Below are positions 54,901 through 62,385 of a stretch of DNA of 64,000 nucleotides, piece after piece. Location of the stretch: contig NZ_CP039291.1 in the NCBI RefSeq assembly GCF_004798685.1, forward strand, positions 372,001-436,000, in the 5' to 3' direction. Origin of the DNA: Cellulomonas shaoxiangyii (GTDB lineage Bacteria > Actinomycetota > Actinomycetes > Actinomycetales > Cellulomonadaceae). Each line of letters starts with the position of its first letter. Positions within the stretch are counted from its first letter, which is position 1. Below the pieces are notes generated by a model. It was not told the origin of the DNA. It worked only from the letters and a program-made list of their open reading frames with translations, and made no database searches. The translations under genes and the position numbers were made by a program.

Positions 54901-57536
54901 CGACGACCGAGTACGACGTCGCCGGTCAGGTCACGGCCGTCGTCGACGCCGAGGGGCAGCGCACGACGTTCACCTACGACGGCGCCGGCCGGGTCACCAC
55001 GGTCACCGACCCGACGGGGGCGACGACGACCACCACCTACGACGTCCTCGGGCGCGCAACCAAGGTCACCGACGCCCTGGGGCGGATCTCGCGCAACGAG
55101 TACGACGCAGCCGGCCGCGTCACCGCGACCGTCAGCCCGTCGGGCGCGCGCACGACGTACACCTACGACGCCGGCGACCAACTGGTGTCGGTGACCGATG
55201 CCCTCGGCAAGGTCACCACCACCGCTTACGACCCGGCCGGTCGCCCGGTCACGGTGACCGACGCCGACGGGCGGAAGGTGACTACCAGCTACGACCGTGC
55301 CGGCCGACCGGTGAAGGTGCTACGCGCCGACGGCAGCGCCCTGCAATGGGAGTACGACGCCACCGGCAAGGTCACCGCGACCGTCGACGCCTCCGGTGCC
55401 CGCACCACCTACACCTACGACACCGCCGGCAGGCGGGCCACGGCCACCGACACCGCGGGGCGGACCACGACGTTCGGGTACGACCGGGCCGGACTGCTGA
55501 CCACCGTGACCCGGGCCGACGGCGCCGTCACCACTTACGCGTACGACGCGGCTGGTCGTCGCACCGGCACGGACTACTCCGACACCACCCCGGACGTGGC
55601 CACCGTCTACGACGTCGCCGGGCGCCCGACGTCGGTCACGGACGGCACCGGCACCACCACCTACGCCTACGACAACCTCGGGCGTGTCCTTGAGGTCGAC
55701 CGCGGCGCCACTTCGGTCGGGTACGCCTGGGACGTGCTGGGCCGGCTGACCGAGCTGACCTACCCCACCGGAAACACGGTGCAGCGCGAGTACGACGCAG
55801 CTGGGCAGCTGACTACCGTCACCGACTGGGCGAACCGCGAATACACCTACACCTATGACGCCGACGGCCTGGTCGAGCAGCTCGCCTACCCCAACGGCGT
55901 GACCACCGACTACGACCACGACGCCAACGGTCAGACCCTTGTCGTGACCACCAGCGGCAACGGGACCGACCTGCTCGAGCTCGCCTACGGCTACACCGAC
56001 GCCGGTCTGCTCGCCGACCAGGCCACCACCCGCTCCCCCCACTCCCGCGCGCCGCCCACCACCCCGGCGACCAGCACCACCTACGCCTGGGACGACCTCG
56101 CCCGCATCAGCGAGGTGACCGGGGACGACGCCGGCACGTTCACCTTCGACGCCGCTGGCTCCGTCACCACCCTCGCCGACGGACGCGCCATGGCCTACGA
56201 CACCGCACGCCAGCTCACCACCCTGGTGACCCCGGCCGCGGCAGCCGGCGACGCTCCCGCCACGACGACGTACACGTACGACGGGCGCGGCAACCGCGCC
56301 AACGCCGTCACCGACACGGGCGCGGCCGCCGGCACCGTCGCGCACGCCTACAACCAGGCCAACCAGCTCGCCAGTCTCACCGCAGCCGACGGCATCACCA
56401 CCACGTACACGTACGCCGCGGACGGGCTACGAGCCAGCGCCACCACCGTCGCCAACACCGAGCAGTACACCTGGGACACCCTCGCCGGTGTCCCGCTGCT
56501 ACTCACCGACCACGCCCACGCCTACATCTACGGCAACGGCACTACACCCCTCGCACAGGTCGACCTCGCCGATGCCTCCATCGACTACCTCCACACCGAC
56601 ACACTCGGCTCCGTGCGCAGCACCACCGACGCGACCGGTGGCGTCACCTCCGACGCCGACTACGACACCTACGGACGCGCTCAAGACGTCACCAGCGCGC
56701 GAAGCTCGGCGGTCACGCGGTTCGGGTACGCCGGGGAGTACACCGACCCCACCGGCTACCTCTACCTGCGCGCCCGCTACTACGACCCCACCACCGCCCA
56801 ATTCCTTACCCGCGACCCCCTCGAAGCCACCACCGGCAACCCCTACGGCTACACCGACGGGAATCCCCTGCAGTACACCGACCCGTTAGGTTTGTTTTGG
56901 GGCGACGTCGACTGGGACATGCTTTGGGGGGACCTTGACACCGCAGCACGTGGTGCGAACCAAGGGATCGCTGATGTCGTCAACCCCTCCCACTGGGCTG
57001 ACGGATTACAGCAACTTCCCACGGCTATCGAATCCGCATACCGCGAGGGCGGGCTCTTGCTCGCTGTGAACCAGTTCAACCCGGTTTTTCACCTTCTGGT
57101 CAACACTTCTCGCGGATGGGAGCTGGGACAGAAGGGCTGCGTTTACGAGTCGGCACGAGCTTTTGCCCATGCATCGTTTGATGCTGCAGGCGCTGTGTCC
57201 CTCGCAGCGGGAGGTACCTCTGCAGTTCGGGGGCCAGCGACACCCAAGCCGCCCGTGGTCCCGCCGCGCGCAGCCTCCGTGGCGTTCGACGAGTCAGCAC
57301 TGTCACACATATTCCGAACGGATCGCGGACACCTCGCCCACGACACCCCCGCTAACCGAGCGCTGATTCAGTCCGCTGTGCGCCCGGGCAATATCTCGAC
57401 AGTCGTCAACCTGCCCGACGGCGCTACCATCACCACGTACTTGCGCGCGCTACCTGACGGCACTCAAGCGTGGGCGAGGGTTCACAGTTCGAGAGGCATA
57501 ACGAACGGAGGCCTCAATGAGCGCATCTTACGATGA
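51933..57536 (+). CDS. Secreted RHS-repeat polymorphic toxin
   Basis: An 1867-residue exported giant. It has a TTG start behind GAGGA and a signal peptide (1 to about 46). Four roughly 95-residue repeats (about 47-440) each carry LSVYDxTGRxxYxC, a second cysteine and NLGWTG. The DUF6531-like entry (DPINSATGEFWEDVTDLSVE, about residue 505) leads into many YD repeats (GRVTxxxD, YTYDAxG). The conserved RHS core end is YLRARYYDPTTAQFLTRDPL (about 1610-1630), then TDPLGLF. After it comes a 213-residue unique C-terminal domain ending NGGLNERILR, with HIFRTDRGHLAHDTPANR near residue 1792. That domain is probably a toxin; the conserved histidines hint at a nuclease-like fold, but I cannot name it. 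GC falls at both ends and rises in the core. Confidence 0.93.
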   Translation: MNKPSARRPTSLRRGMTALLATLAVTLTIAGLSLVAGHQFLPSATAVVSDTSVLSLSAASHAVDANSPATTFTVRRHAGISSPYRLSVYDETGRRVYNCSPSTSSLCRSTQDITFTSRTPNNTVRTYTAYIAQDSPTTGPPVTDVRASSSVTVSNLGWTGALSLTADRADVDANGPTTTFTITRTKGTPDPYQLSVYDDTGRKLYNCSSTYEHCRADNPITFTARTANNASRTYTAYVAQDAPTTGPPVQDVRSPSSVEVRNLGWTGTVSLRAHPIDNLHMGTDVHADDPATTFTINRTKGIPEPYRLSVYDDTGRKVYSCTPTYEHCRSDDPITFTAHTPNNAERVYTAYVAQDAPNTGRPVNDIRSTSAAKVRNVGWTGSVILDYLGDSRYRVKLSRALGDPYNVSIYDEKGRRFHTCYADYNFCGKTDPYEVAIATSPENPRDLTAYVSQGGAVGGSGEDVRAHSKGLTSQDPPPEEVSETDGGFNPSQPCTQLCHGDPINSATGEFWEDVTDLSVEGVGPSLSWTRSYGATRASIPGSLGWGWTSNLDMRLEIGAGSAEATLENADSVRVLQENGSSIVFRRDSNGHYTSSSQTLATLTTQADGSFLLSRRQTENFRFDASGLLIAVFDRLENQLDVGYNSAGRVGRIGDSKGRFITVRWNGANVASVSDHSGRTVVYAYNANGELTNVTLPDGSTKVYTYDHSHRVLSLTSASGGTTTNVYDGDGRITQQTDPLGRVLTFAYDISPVDEYNETTITDSTGASTVERYSSGRLMSQIRAAKTTEEAVTHYTYDASNNVVSIRDPLDRLTQFTYDRRGNRIMVTDPLGRISTTTYDEFNNPLVATNAAGESTTFTYDERGNLLSMTDPTGTVTTFTVNPDGTVATATDPLGRVTTYAYDARGFIASFTGPDGAVVTTVHDTLGRVTSTTDPRGAAPGADAGDFTSTFTYDAAGRRLTATDPVGAVVASAYDAAGRPTSVTDASGATTTTEYDVAGQVTAVVDAEGQRTTFTYDGAGRVTTVTDPTGATTTTTYDVLGRATKVTDALGRISRNEYDAAGRVTATVSPSGARTTYTYDAGDQLVSVTDALGKVTTTAYDPAGRPVTVTDADGRKVTTSYDRAGRPVKVLRADGSALQWEYDATGKVTATVDASGARTTYTYDTAGRRATATDTAGRTTTFGYDRAGLLTTVTRADGAVTTYAYDAAGRRTGTDYSDTTPDVATVYDVAGRPTSVTDGTGTTTYAYDNLGRVLEVDRGATSVGYAWDVLGRLTELTYPTGNTVQREYDAAGQLTTVTDWANREYTYTYDADGLVEQLAYPNGVTTDYDHDANGQTLVVTTSGNGTDLLELAYGYTDAGLLADQATTRSPHSRAPPTTPATSTTYAWDDLARISEVTGDDAGTFTFDAAGSVTTLADGRAMAYDTARQLTTLVTPAAAAGDAPATTTYTYDGRGNRANAVTDTGAAAGTVAHAYNQANQLASLTAADGITTTYTYAADGLRASATTVANTEQYTWDTLAGVPLLLTDHAHAYIYGNGTTPLAQVDLADASIDYLHTDTLGSVRSTTDATGGVTSDADYDTYGRAQDVTSARSSAVTRFGYAGEYTDPTGYLYLRARYYDPTTAQFLTRDPLEATTGNPYGYTDGNPLQYTDPLGLFWGDVDWDMLWGDLDTAARGANQGIADVVNPSHWADGLQQLPTAIESAYREGGLLLAVNQFNPVFHLLVNTSRGWELGQKGCVYESARAFAHASFDAAGAVSLAAGGTSAVRGPATPKPPVVPPRAASVAFDESALSHIFRTDRGHLAHDTPANRALIQSAVRPGNISTVVNLPDGATITTYLRALPDGTQAWARVHSSRGITNGGLNERILR

Positions 57537-57750
57537 CCGCGGGGAGAATCTCACCGCGCAGGAAGCATTCTTGGCCATGACCGATTTCGTTTGGCAATAT
57601 GCACGCAGGAACCCTGAATACATGATGACCATCCTCGCTGACATCCAAATTTACCCTAACGGCGAGACTGCTGATCCGGCAGCCTGGACTGATTGGCTTG
57701 ACAGCGTGGCATGGGTGAAGTCTGGCAAACCGCCGCGAACTGGCTCCTGA
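57517..57750 (+). CDS. Candidate immunity protein for the RHS toxin
   Basis: A 77-residue acidic protein (MSASYDDRGENLTAQEAFLA; WQYARRNPEYMMTILADIQI). Its ATG lies inside the last codons of the RHS gene in another frame, overlapping by 20 bases, with GGAGG five bases upstream. Small acidic genes placed directly after polymorphic toxin genes usually encode the cognate immunity protein. GC is low (31 of 60 bases at 57541-57600). No known immunity family is recognised. Confidence 0.72.
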   Translation: MSASYDDRGENLTAQEAFLAMTDFVWQYARRNPEYMMTILADIQIYPNGETADPAAWTDWLDSVAWVKSGKPPRTGS

Positions 57751-58512
57751 AATGGTGCCAACCTGAAGCGCCAGGGCGTCGATCCGTACGGTATGTAACT
57801 CGCCGACCGCTCGCGATCGAGTCCGGCGGATGGTTCTAGGCGCGTAGGCGAAGCGTCGGGATGTAGGCCGCCAGACACACCGCCGCCACACTGGCTCGGA
57901 AGAGACTGGAGACGACGCCGCCCGTTCGTTCTAACCCGCTTCATGCATCGCCGATAACCGCCGTTACGACATTAGTGCGCTCCTGAGAGCGGACGCCACC
58001 CAGGTGTTAGCCGCCGTTCGGCGCAGGCGCCGCTCTGAGGTAGTCGAGCACGCGCTCCCCGAGCTCGGTCGGGACCCAGTGGGCCGACGGTGCGCGGAAG
58101 CTATCCGGAAGAGCGCTCCGTGGACGGCGGACGAAAGGTCGCTCCGTAGCGCTTGAGTCGGACCTCGACGGACGAGCCATCTTCGTTCCGCTCCTCCTCA
58201 TCGGCGGACGTGTCGTGCTCCAGTTCGCCGCTCGAAGTTCACACAGCGAACCACCCAACATGCAGGGCAACAGGCCGCGACAGGGCTCCGATCCCGGTTG
58301 ACGACCACCATCAGGCACAACAACATCGTGCGCATTGGTCCCGTGACCAAGGGTGGACCGTTCAGGGTGTCGCTAGGCGCGCAGCGAAAGCACTGGCTGA
58401 AGCTTCCCGTCTGGCGGCAGAAGGTTCAGCCGATTCACGTGCATGGAACGCTCCAAGGGTGGTGTCACGCACAATCCGAGCAACTCCTCTCGGAGACTTT
58501 GGGGTAGGTGGA
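57751..58512. other. Decayed intergenic stretch in the RHS island
   Basis: About 760 bases without a convincing gene. Short open frames exist on both strands; the minus-strand one ending at 58007 has WVPTELGERVLDYLRAA, and a plus-strand one near 58320 has RIGPVTKGGPFRVSLGAQ. None has a start with a good ribosome-binding site and all are interrupted. Such remnants are common downstream of RHS genes, where displaced toxin tips and immunity genes decay. Confidence 0.6.
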
Positions 58513-58941
58513 ATGGGTAACTACGCAATGCGGGATCTCATGGCCGAGCTCGCACCAGACATCGAAGGCGTCTCATCGGAGGTGGGAACTCGGGGAGAGG
58601 TGGCTTTCCTCCGCGTGTACCGCACCGCTGCTCCCGAACGTTGGGCGGTTGTGAGTACACCAGGAGACAGGTGGTTCTCCCTCGAGATCGACGGGGGTTT
58701 TTCCCTCGACCATTTCGAGGAGGAGACGCCTACCGGTGACGCGCGGCGCGTCGTGGGTCTGTATGTGCGTCTCGCGGCAATTTACCTGACTGAAGGAGGA
58801 GTGACAGTTGCGGCTCGTGGTGGCCGCCGGACGCGCTCGGTACGTCTCGCGGCGGCGGGTGAGGAATATGTCCTGCGCAGGTCGATCGGTGGTCAGATTC
58901 GGAACTTGCTGCGTTTTTGCGACTCGCGAGAGAGAGCCTAG
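58513..58941 (+). CDS. Uncharacterised protein, possible orphan immunity protein
   Basis: A 142-residue protein beginning MGNYAMRDLMAELAPDIEGV, with FLRVYRTAAPERWAVVST, GDRWFSLEIDGGFSLDHFEE and a C-terminal basic helix RRSIGGQIRNLLRFCDSRER. GGTGGA precedes the ATG; the frame stays open upstream, so a longer form is possible. There is no signal peptide or span. The central part is a beta-rich fold with acidic patches of the kind seen in immunity proteins, and the place (downstream of an RHS toxin, in lower-GC DNA) supports that guess, but no family is recognised. Confidence 0.6.
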   Translation: MGNYAMRDLMAELAPDIEGVSSEVGTRGEVAFLRVYRTAAPERWAVVSTPGDRWFSLEIDGGFSLDHFEEETPTGDARRVVGLYVRLAAIYLTEGGVTVAARGGRRTRSVRLAAAGEEYVLRRSIGGQIRNLLRFCDSRERA

Positions 58942-59150
58942 TCGTCGTGCCTTCTCGCCTCGTCTTGCGTGGCTGCGTGGAGGACGCGCAGGCGCAGGCT
59001 TACGGGCTGCCGTATCGGTTACCCACCCGGCGAGACCGAAACGTGATACATCAAGGGCTTCGACGTTCGTGCGCTCGTCGGAGCGACCAGGACCATTCGA
59101 CCGAACCGGCCGGGTGGCACGGCGGGCGACCGGGCCGGGAGGATGACGGG

Positions 59151-59714
59151 ATGCGGGTCGAGGCGGTCGAGGGCGACATCACGCGCGAGCACGTCGACGT
59201 GGTGGTGAACGCGGCGAACTCGTCGCTGCTGGGGGGCGGGGGCGTCGACGGCGCGATCCACGCCGCGGCGGGACCGGGCCTGCTGGCCGCGTGCCGGGAG
59301 CTGCGGCGCACCACGCTGCCCGGCGGCCTGCCCGTGGGCGACGCCGTCGCGACGCCCGCGTTCGACCTGCCGGCGCGCTGGGTCGTGCACACGGTGGGGC
59401 CGAACCGGCACGCCGGCGAGACCGACCCCGCCCTGCTCGCCTCGTGCTTCGAGCGATCGCTCGAGGTCGCCGCCGGGCTCGGTGCGACGAGCGTCGCGTT
59501 CCCCGCCGTGGGCGCGGGCGTCTACGGATGGGACGCGGACGAGGTGGCCCGCGTCGCGGTCGGGGCCGTCCGCGCGTGGCCGGACGCCACGGGCACGGGC
59601 ACGACCACGGGCGCGGCGGCCGGTCGGCGGCGGCCCGCCTGTGTCGAGCTCGTGCGGTTCGTGCTGTTCTCGCCGCGCGTCCACGACGCGTTCGCGCGCG
59701 CGCTCGGCGCCTGA
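59151..59714 (+). CDS. Macro-domain protein (ADP-ribose/O-acetyl-ADP-ribose hydrolase-like)
   Basis: A 187-residue single macro domain. VVNAANSSLLGGGGVDGAIH is the ADP-ribose-binding loop with the catalytic Asn/Asp region; GDAVATPAFDLPARWVVHTV and FPAVGAGVYGW complete the pocket. Members of the MacroD/YmdB group remove ADP-ribose from proteins or deacetylate O-acetyl-ADP-ribose. GGGAGG lies nine bases before the ATG. It marks the return to normal GC content after the RHS island. Confidence 0.94.
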   Translation: MRVEAVEGDITREHVDVVVNAANSSLLGGGGVDGAIHAAAGPGLLAACRELRRTTLPGGLPVGDAVATPAFDLPARWVVHTVGPNRHAGETDPALLASCFERSLEVAAGLGATSVAFPAVGAGVYGWDADEVARVAVGAVRAWPDATGTGTTTGAAAGRRRPACVELVRFVLFSPRVHDAFARALGA

Positions 59715-59805
59715 GCGGCCCCTCGACCGCTGATCGCCCCCGTCGGCGCCGGAGCCCCGGGTCGGCGCGTGGCCCGCCGGCGGTCCCGTGCCTAGGCTCG
59801 CGACC

Positions 59806-60528
59806 ATGGCCGACGTGCTGCCCGCGCTGCCCGAGGACGACCTGACGCGCGTGCTGTGCGTCGTCGCCCACCCCGACGACCTCGAGTACGGCGCGTCGTG
59901 CGCCGTCGCGCGGTGGACGGCCCACGGCGTCGACGTCGCGTACCTGCTGCTCACGCACGGCGAGGCCGGGATGGACGCGTCCCCGCCGGCCGAGACGGGC
60001 CCGCTGCGCGCACGCGAGCAGGTGGCTGCAGCCGCGGAGGTCGGCGTGCACGAGGTCGAGCTCCTGGACCACCCCGACGGCGTGCTGGAGCCGGGGCTCG
60101 CGCTGCGCCGCGACGTCGCGGCGGCCGTCCGCCGGTACCGCCCCGACGCGGTGCTGACGATGACCTGGGAGGCCGAGGTCGGCTGGGGCCTGAACCAGGC
60201 GGACCACCGCGCGGCGGGCCTCGCGACGCTGGACGGCGTGCGCGACGCGGGCAACCGGTGGGTCTTCACGGACCTGCTCGACGAGGGCCTGGAGCCCTGG
60301 GGCGCCCGCCGCCTGCTCGTGCACGGGCACACGCGCCCCACCCACGCCGTCGACGTGACGGGGGAGCCGCTGCGCCGCGGCGTCGCCTCGCTCCAGGCGC
60401 ACGCGTCCTACCTCGCGGGCCTGCCGTGGCACCCGGACCCGGCGGAGATGGTGCCGGCCATGGCCGCCGAGGGCGGGCGCGCCGCGGGCGTCGAGCACGC
60501 GGTGCTGCTGCGCGCGTACGACCTCTGA
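59806..60528 (+). CDS. PIG-L family deacetylase
   Basis: A 240-residue zinc-dependent deacetylase of the LmbE/MshB group. The metal-binding motif is AHPDDLEYG (H22, D24-D25), with TMTWEAEVGWGLNQADHRAAG holding the second histidine (a DHRA variant of the usual HPDH) and VHGHTRPTHAVDV near the end. Substrates are usually N-acetylglucosamine conjugates; mycothiol-type chemistry is possible, but MshB itself is longer. ATG 59806 lies seven bases after a TAGGCT box, and an in-frame GTG is present at 59788. Confidence 0.9.
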   Translation: MADVLPALPEDDLTRVLCVVAHPDDLEYGASCAVARWTAHGVDVAYLLLTHGEAGMDASPPAETGPLRAREQVAAAAEVGVHEVELLDHPDGVLEPGLALRRDVAAAVRRYRPDAVLTMTWEAEVGWGLNQADHRAAGLATLDGVRDAGNRWVFTDLLDEGLEPWGARRLLVHGHTRPTHAVDVTGEPLRRGVASLQAHASYLAGLPWHPDPAEMVPAMAAEGGRAAGVEHAVLLRAYDL

Positions 60529-60552
60529 CCCGGGCGCGCCCGCTCCGGGTCA
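60526..60552. terminator. Hairpin containing both stop codons of convergent genes
   Basis: TGACCCGG (60526-60533) pairs with CCGGGTCA (60545-60552). The TGA stops of the PIG-L and aldo/keto reductase genes are the outer ends of the two arms. Confidence 0.65.
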
Positions 60553-61416
60553 GTCCGCGGTGGAGTTGAGGCGGTCCAGCTCCTCGGCGGTCAGCTCGAG
60601 GTCGGCGGCGAGGACCGAGTCCTGGATCGACGCCGGGCGCGAGGCGCCCGGGATCGGGACGACGACGTCCGCCTGGGCGAGCTCCCACGCGAGCGCGACC
60701 TGGTGGGGGCTGACGCCGCGCGCCTGCGCGACCTCGGCGAACGGCGCGAACCGGTCGCCCAGCTCGCCGGCCCGGGCGATGCCGCCGAGCGGGCTCCACG
60801 GCAGGAACGCGATGCCGAGCTCGGCGCACAGGTCGAGCTCCGGCTGCGAGGAGCGGAACGCGGGGGAGTACTGGTTCTGCACGGACGCCAGGCGCCCGCC
60901 GAGGACCTCCTGCGCGAGGCGGATCTGCTCGGGGTTCGCGTTCGAGACGCCCGCGAGGCGGATCGTGCCGGCGTCGAGCAGGTCGGCGATCGCGCCGACA
61001 GACTCCTCGTAGGGCACCTCGGGGTCGGGGCGGTGGAACTGGTAGAGGCCGATCGCCTCGACGCCGAGCCGGCGGGCCGACTCCTGCGCGGCCTGCTTGA
61101 GGTACTCGGGCCGGCCGTTCAGCGTCCACGTGCCGTCGCCCGGGCGCAGGTGGCCGCCCTTCGTGGCGACGAGCACCGACGACGCGTCGCCGTGCCACGT
61201 GCGCAGCGCCTCGGCGATCAGCTCCTCGTTGTGGCCGACCTCGTCGGCGTGCAGGTGGTACGCGTCCGCGGTGTCGATCAGCGTGACGCCCGCGTCGAGC
61301 GCGGCGTGGATGGTGGCGACCGAGCGCTCGCGGTCGGGGCGGCCCTCGATGGACATGGGCATGCCGCCGAGGCCGATCGCGCTCACGGGGACGTCGGCGA
61401 TGTGTCGTGTCTGCAT
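60550..61416 (-). CDS. Aldo/keto reductase
   Basis: A 288-residue NADPH-dependent TIM-barrel oxidoreductase. DTADAYHLHADEVGHNEELI contains the catalytic Asp and Tyr; VLVATKGGHLRPGDG has the catalytic Lys; LYQFHRPDPEVPYEESVGAI has the His. NPEQIRLAQEVLGGRLASVQ and IPGASRPASIQDSV belong to the cofactor site. Alternative substrates cannot be told. ATG 61416. Stands alone. Confidence 0.93.
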   Translation of the reverse strand: MQTRHIADVPVSAIGLGGMPMSIEGRPDRERSVATIHAALDAGVTLIDTADAYHLHADEVGHNEELIAEALRTWHGDASSVLVATKGGHLRPGDGTWTLNGRPEYLKQAAQESARRLGVEAIGLYQFHRPDPEVPYEESVGAIADLLDAGTIRLAGVSNANPEQIRLAQEVLGGRLASVQNQYSPAFRSSQPELDLCAELGIAFLPWSPLGGIARAGELGDRFAPFAEVAQARGVSPHQVALAWELAQADVVVPIPGASRPASIQDSVLAADLELTAEELDRLNSTAD

Positions 61417-61524
61417 GCCCCCATCCCACGCCCGGGGCGACCCGAGCGCACGCGGGGGCGCCCGGCCCGGCCTGCCGGGACGCGTGCGGTGCGCCAGGCG
61501 CTCCCGGCGCCCGGGCGGGCCGGG

Positions 61525-62385
61525 TCAGAGGCCGGGGACGTCCAGGCGCAGGACCGAGGCGATGGTCCGGACCACGCCGTTCTCGTCGTTCGACGGCGCG
61601 AGGAACCGCGCACCCGCGCGCACGTCGGGGTGCCCGTTGGCCATGGCGAACGACCAGTCCGCCGCCGCGAGCATGCCGACGTCGTTGAGGTAGTCGCCGA
61701 ACGCCATGGTGTGCTCCGGGCCGACGCCCAGCGCCGCCTGCACGGCCCGCAGCGCGGTGCCCTTGTCCGCCGTGGGGCTCATGACGTCCACCCAGTGCTC
61801 GCCCGAGACGAGCACCCGCGCGACGTCGCCGAACGACGCGAGCGCAGGGCCCGCGCCCGCCTCCGCGTCCCCGAAGTCGTGCACCGCGACCTTGAGCACG
61901 GTGTCCTGCACCGCCGTGAGGTCGTCGACCGTCTCCAGCAGGGCGTAGTACGGCGTGCACTGCGCGAGGAACGCGTCGTCGGTGCGCTCGACGTACGCGC
62001 TGCGCTCGCCGCAGAGCACGACCCCGACGTCGAGCGTCGCCGCGGCCCCGCGCACCCGGCGGACGACGTCGCGCGCCACCGCGAGGTCGAGGCCGTCGAC
62101 CGCGACCGCCACGCCGTCGCGGACGACGTGCGCGCCGTTCTCCGCGATGTACACGAGGTCGTCGCGGCCCATCGTGCGGCGCAGCGTGGGGTACGCCCGC
62201 CCGCTCGCGGGGGCCACCGTGACGCCCCGCGCGAGCAGCGCGTCGAGCAGCGGCCAGAACGTCGGGTGCACCCGCTTGGCGCCGTCGAGCAGCGAGCCGT
62301 CCATGTCGAGCGCGATCAGCCGCACGTCCGGGACGTGGTCGAGAACGGGCGGGTCGGCGACGGTCACCGGTCGAGCATGCCTCAC
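61525..62385 (-). CDS. HAD-superfamily phosphatase (Cof-like)
   Basis: A 286-residue haloacid dehalogenase-like hydrolase. The nucleophile motif is IALDMDGSLLDG (D27, D29). Motif II is in GVTVAPASGRAYPT, and motifs III/IV are DKGTALRAVQAALG and MAFGDYLNDVGMLAAA. The cap of type C2B sits between. Cof-type enzymes dephosphorylate small sugar phosphates or cofactor intermediates. GTG 62385 overlaps the upstream stop (GTGA); GTG 62367 is another possible start. Confidence 0.92.
   Translation of the reverse strand: MRHARPVTVADPPVLDHVPDVRLIALDMDGSLLDGAKRVHPTFWPLLDALLARGVTVAPASGRAYPTLRRTMGRDDLVYIAENGAHVVRDGVAVAVDGLDLAVARDVVRRVRGAAATLDVGVVLCGERSAYVERTDDAFLAQCTPYYALLETVDDLTAVQDTVLKVAVHDFGDAEAGAGPALASFGDVARVLVSGEHWVDVMSPTADKGTALRAVQAALGVGPEHTMAFGDYLNDVGMLAAADWSFAMANGHPDVRAGARFLAPSNDENGVVRTIASVLRLDVPGL

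Noticed and set aside
58007..58318. Minus-strand gene ending at 58007
   Set aside because: The frame has no start with a ribosome-binding site and no recognised domain. It may be a remnant, but it cannot be supported as a gene.
51243..58941. Active integrative element carrying the RHS locus
   Set aside because: There is no integrase, relaxase, replication gene or direct-repeat att pair. Only a DUF4913 gene and a gene tail remain, and the tRNA-Pro gene lies about 18 kb away with no second copy of its 3' end seen near the island.
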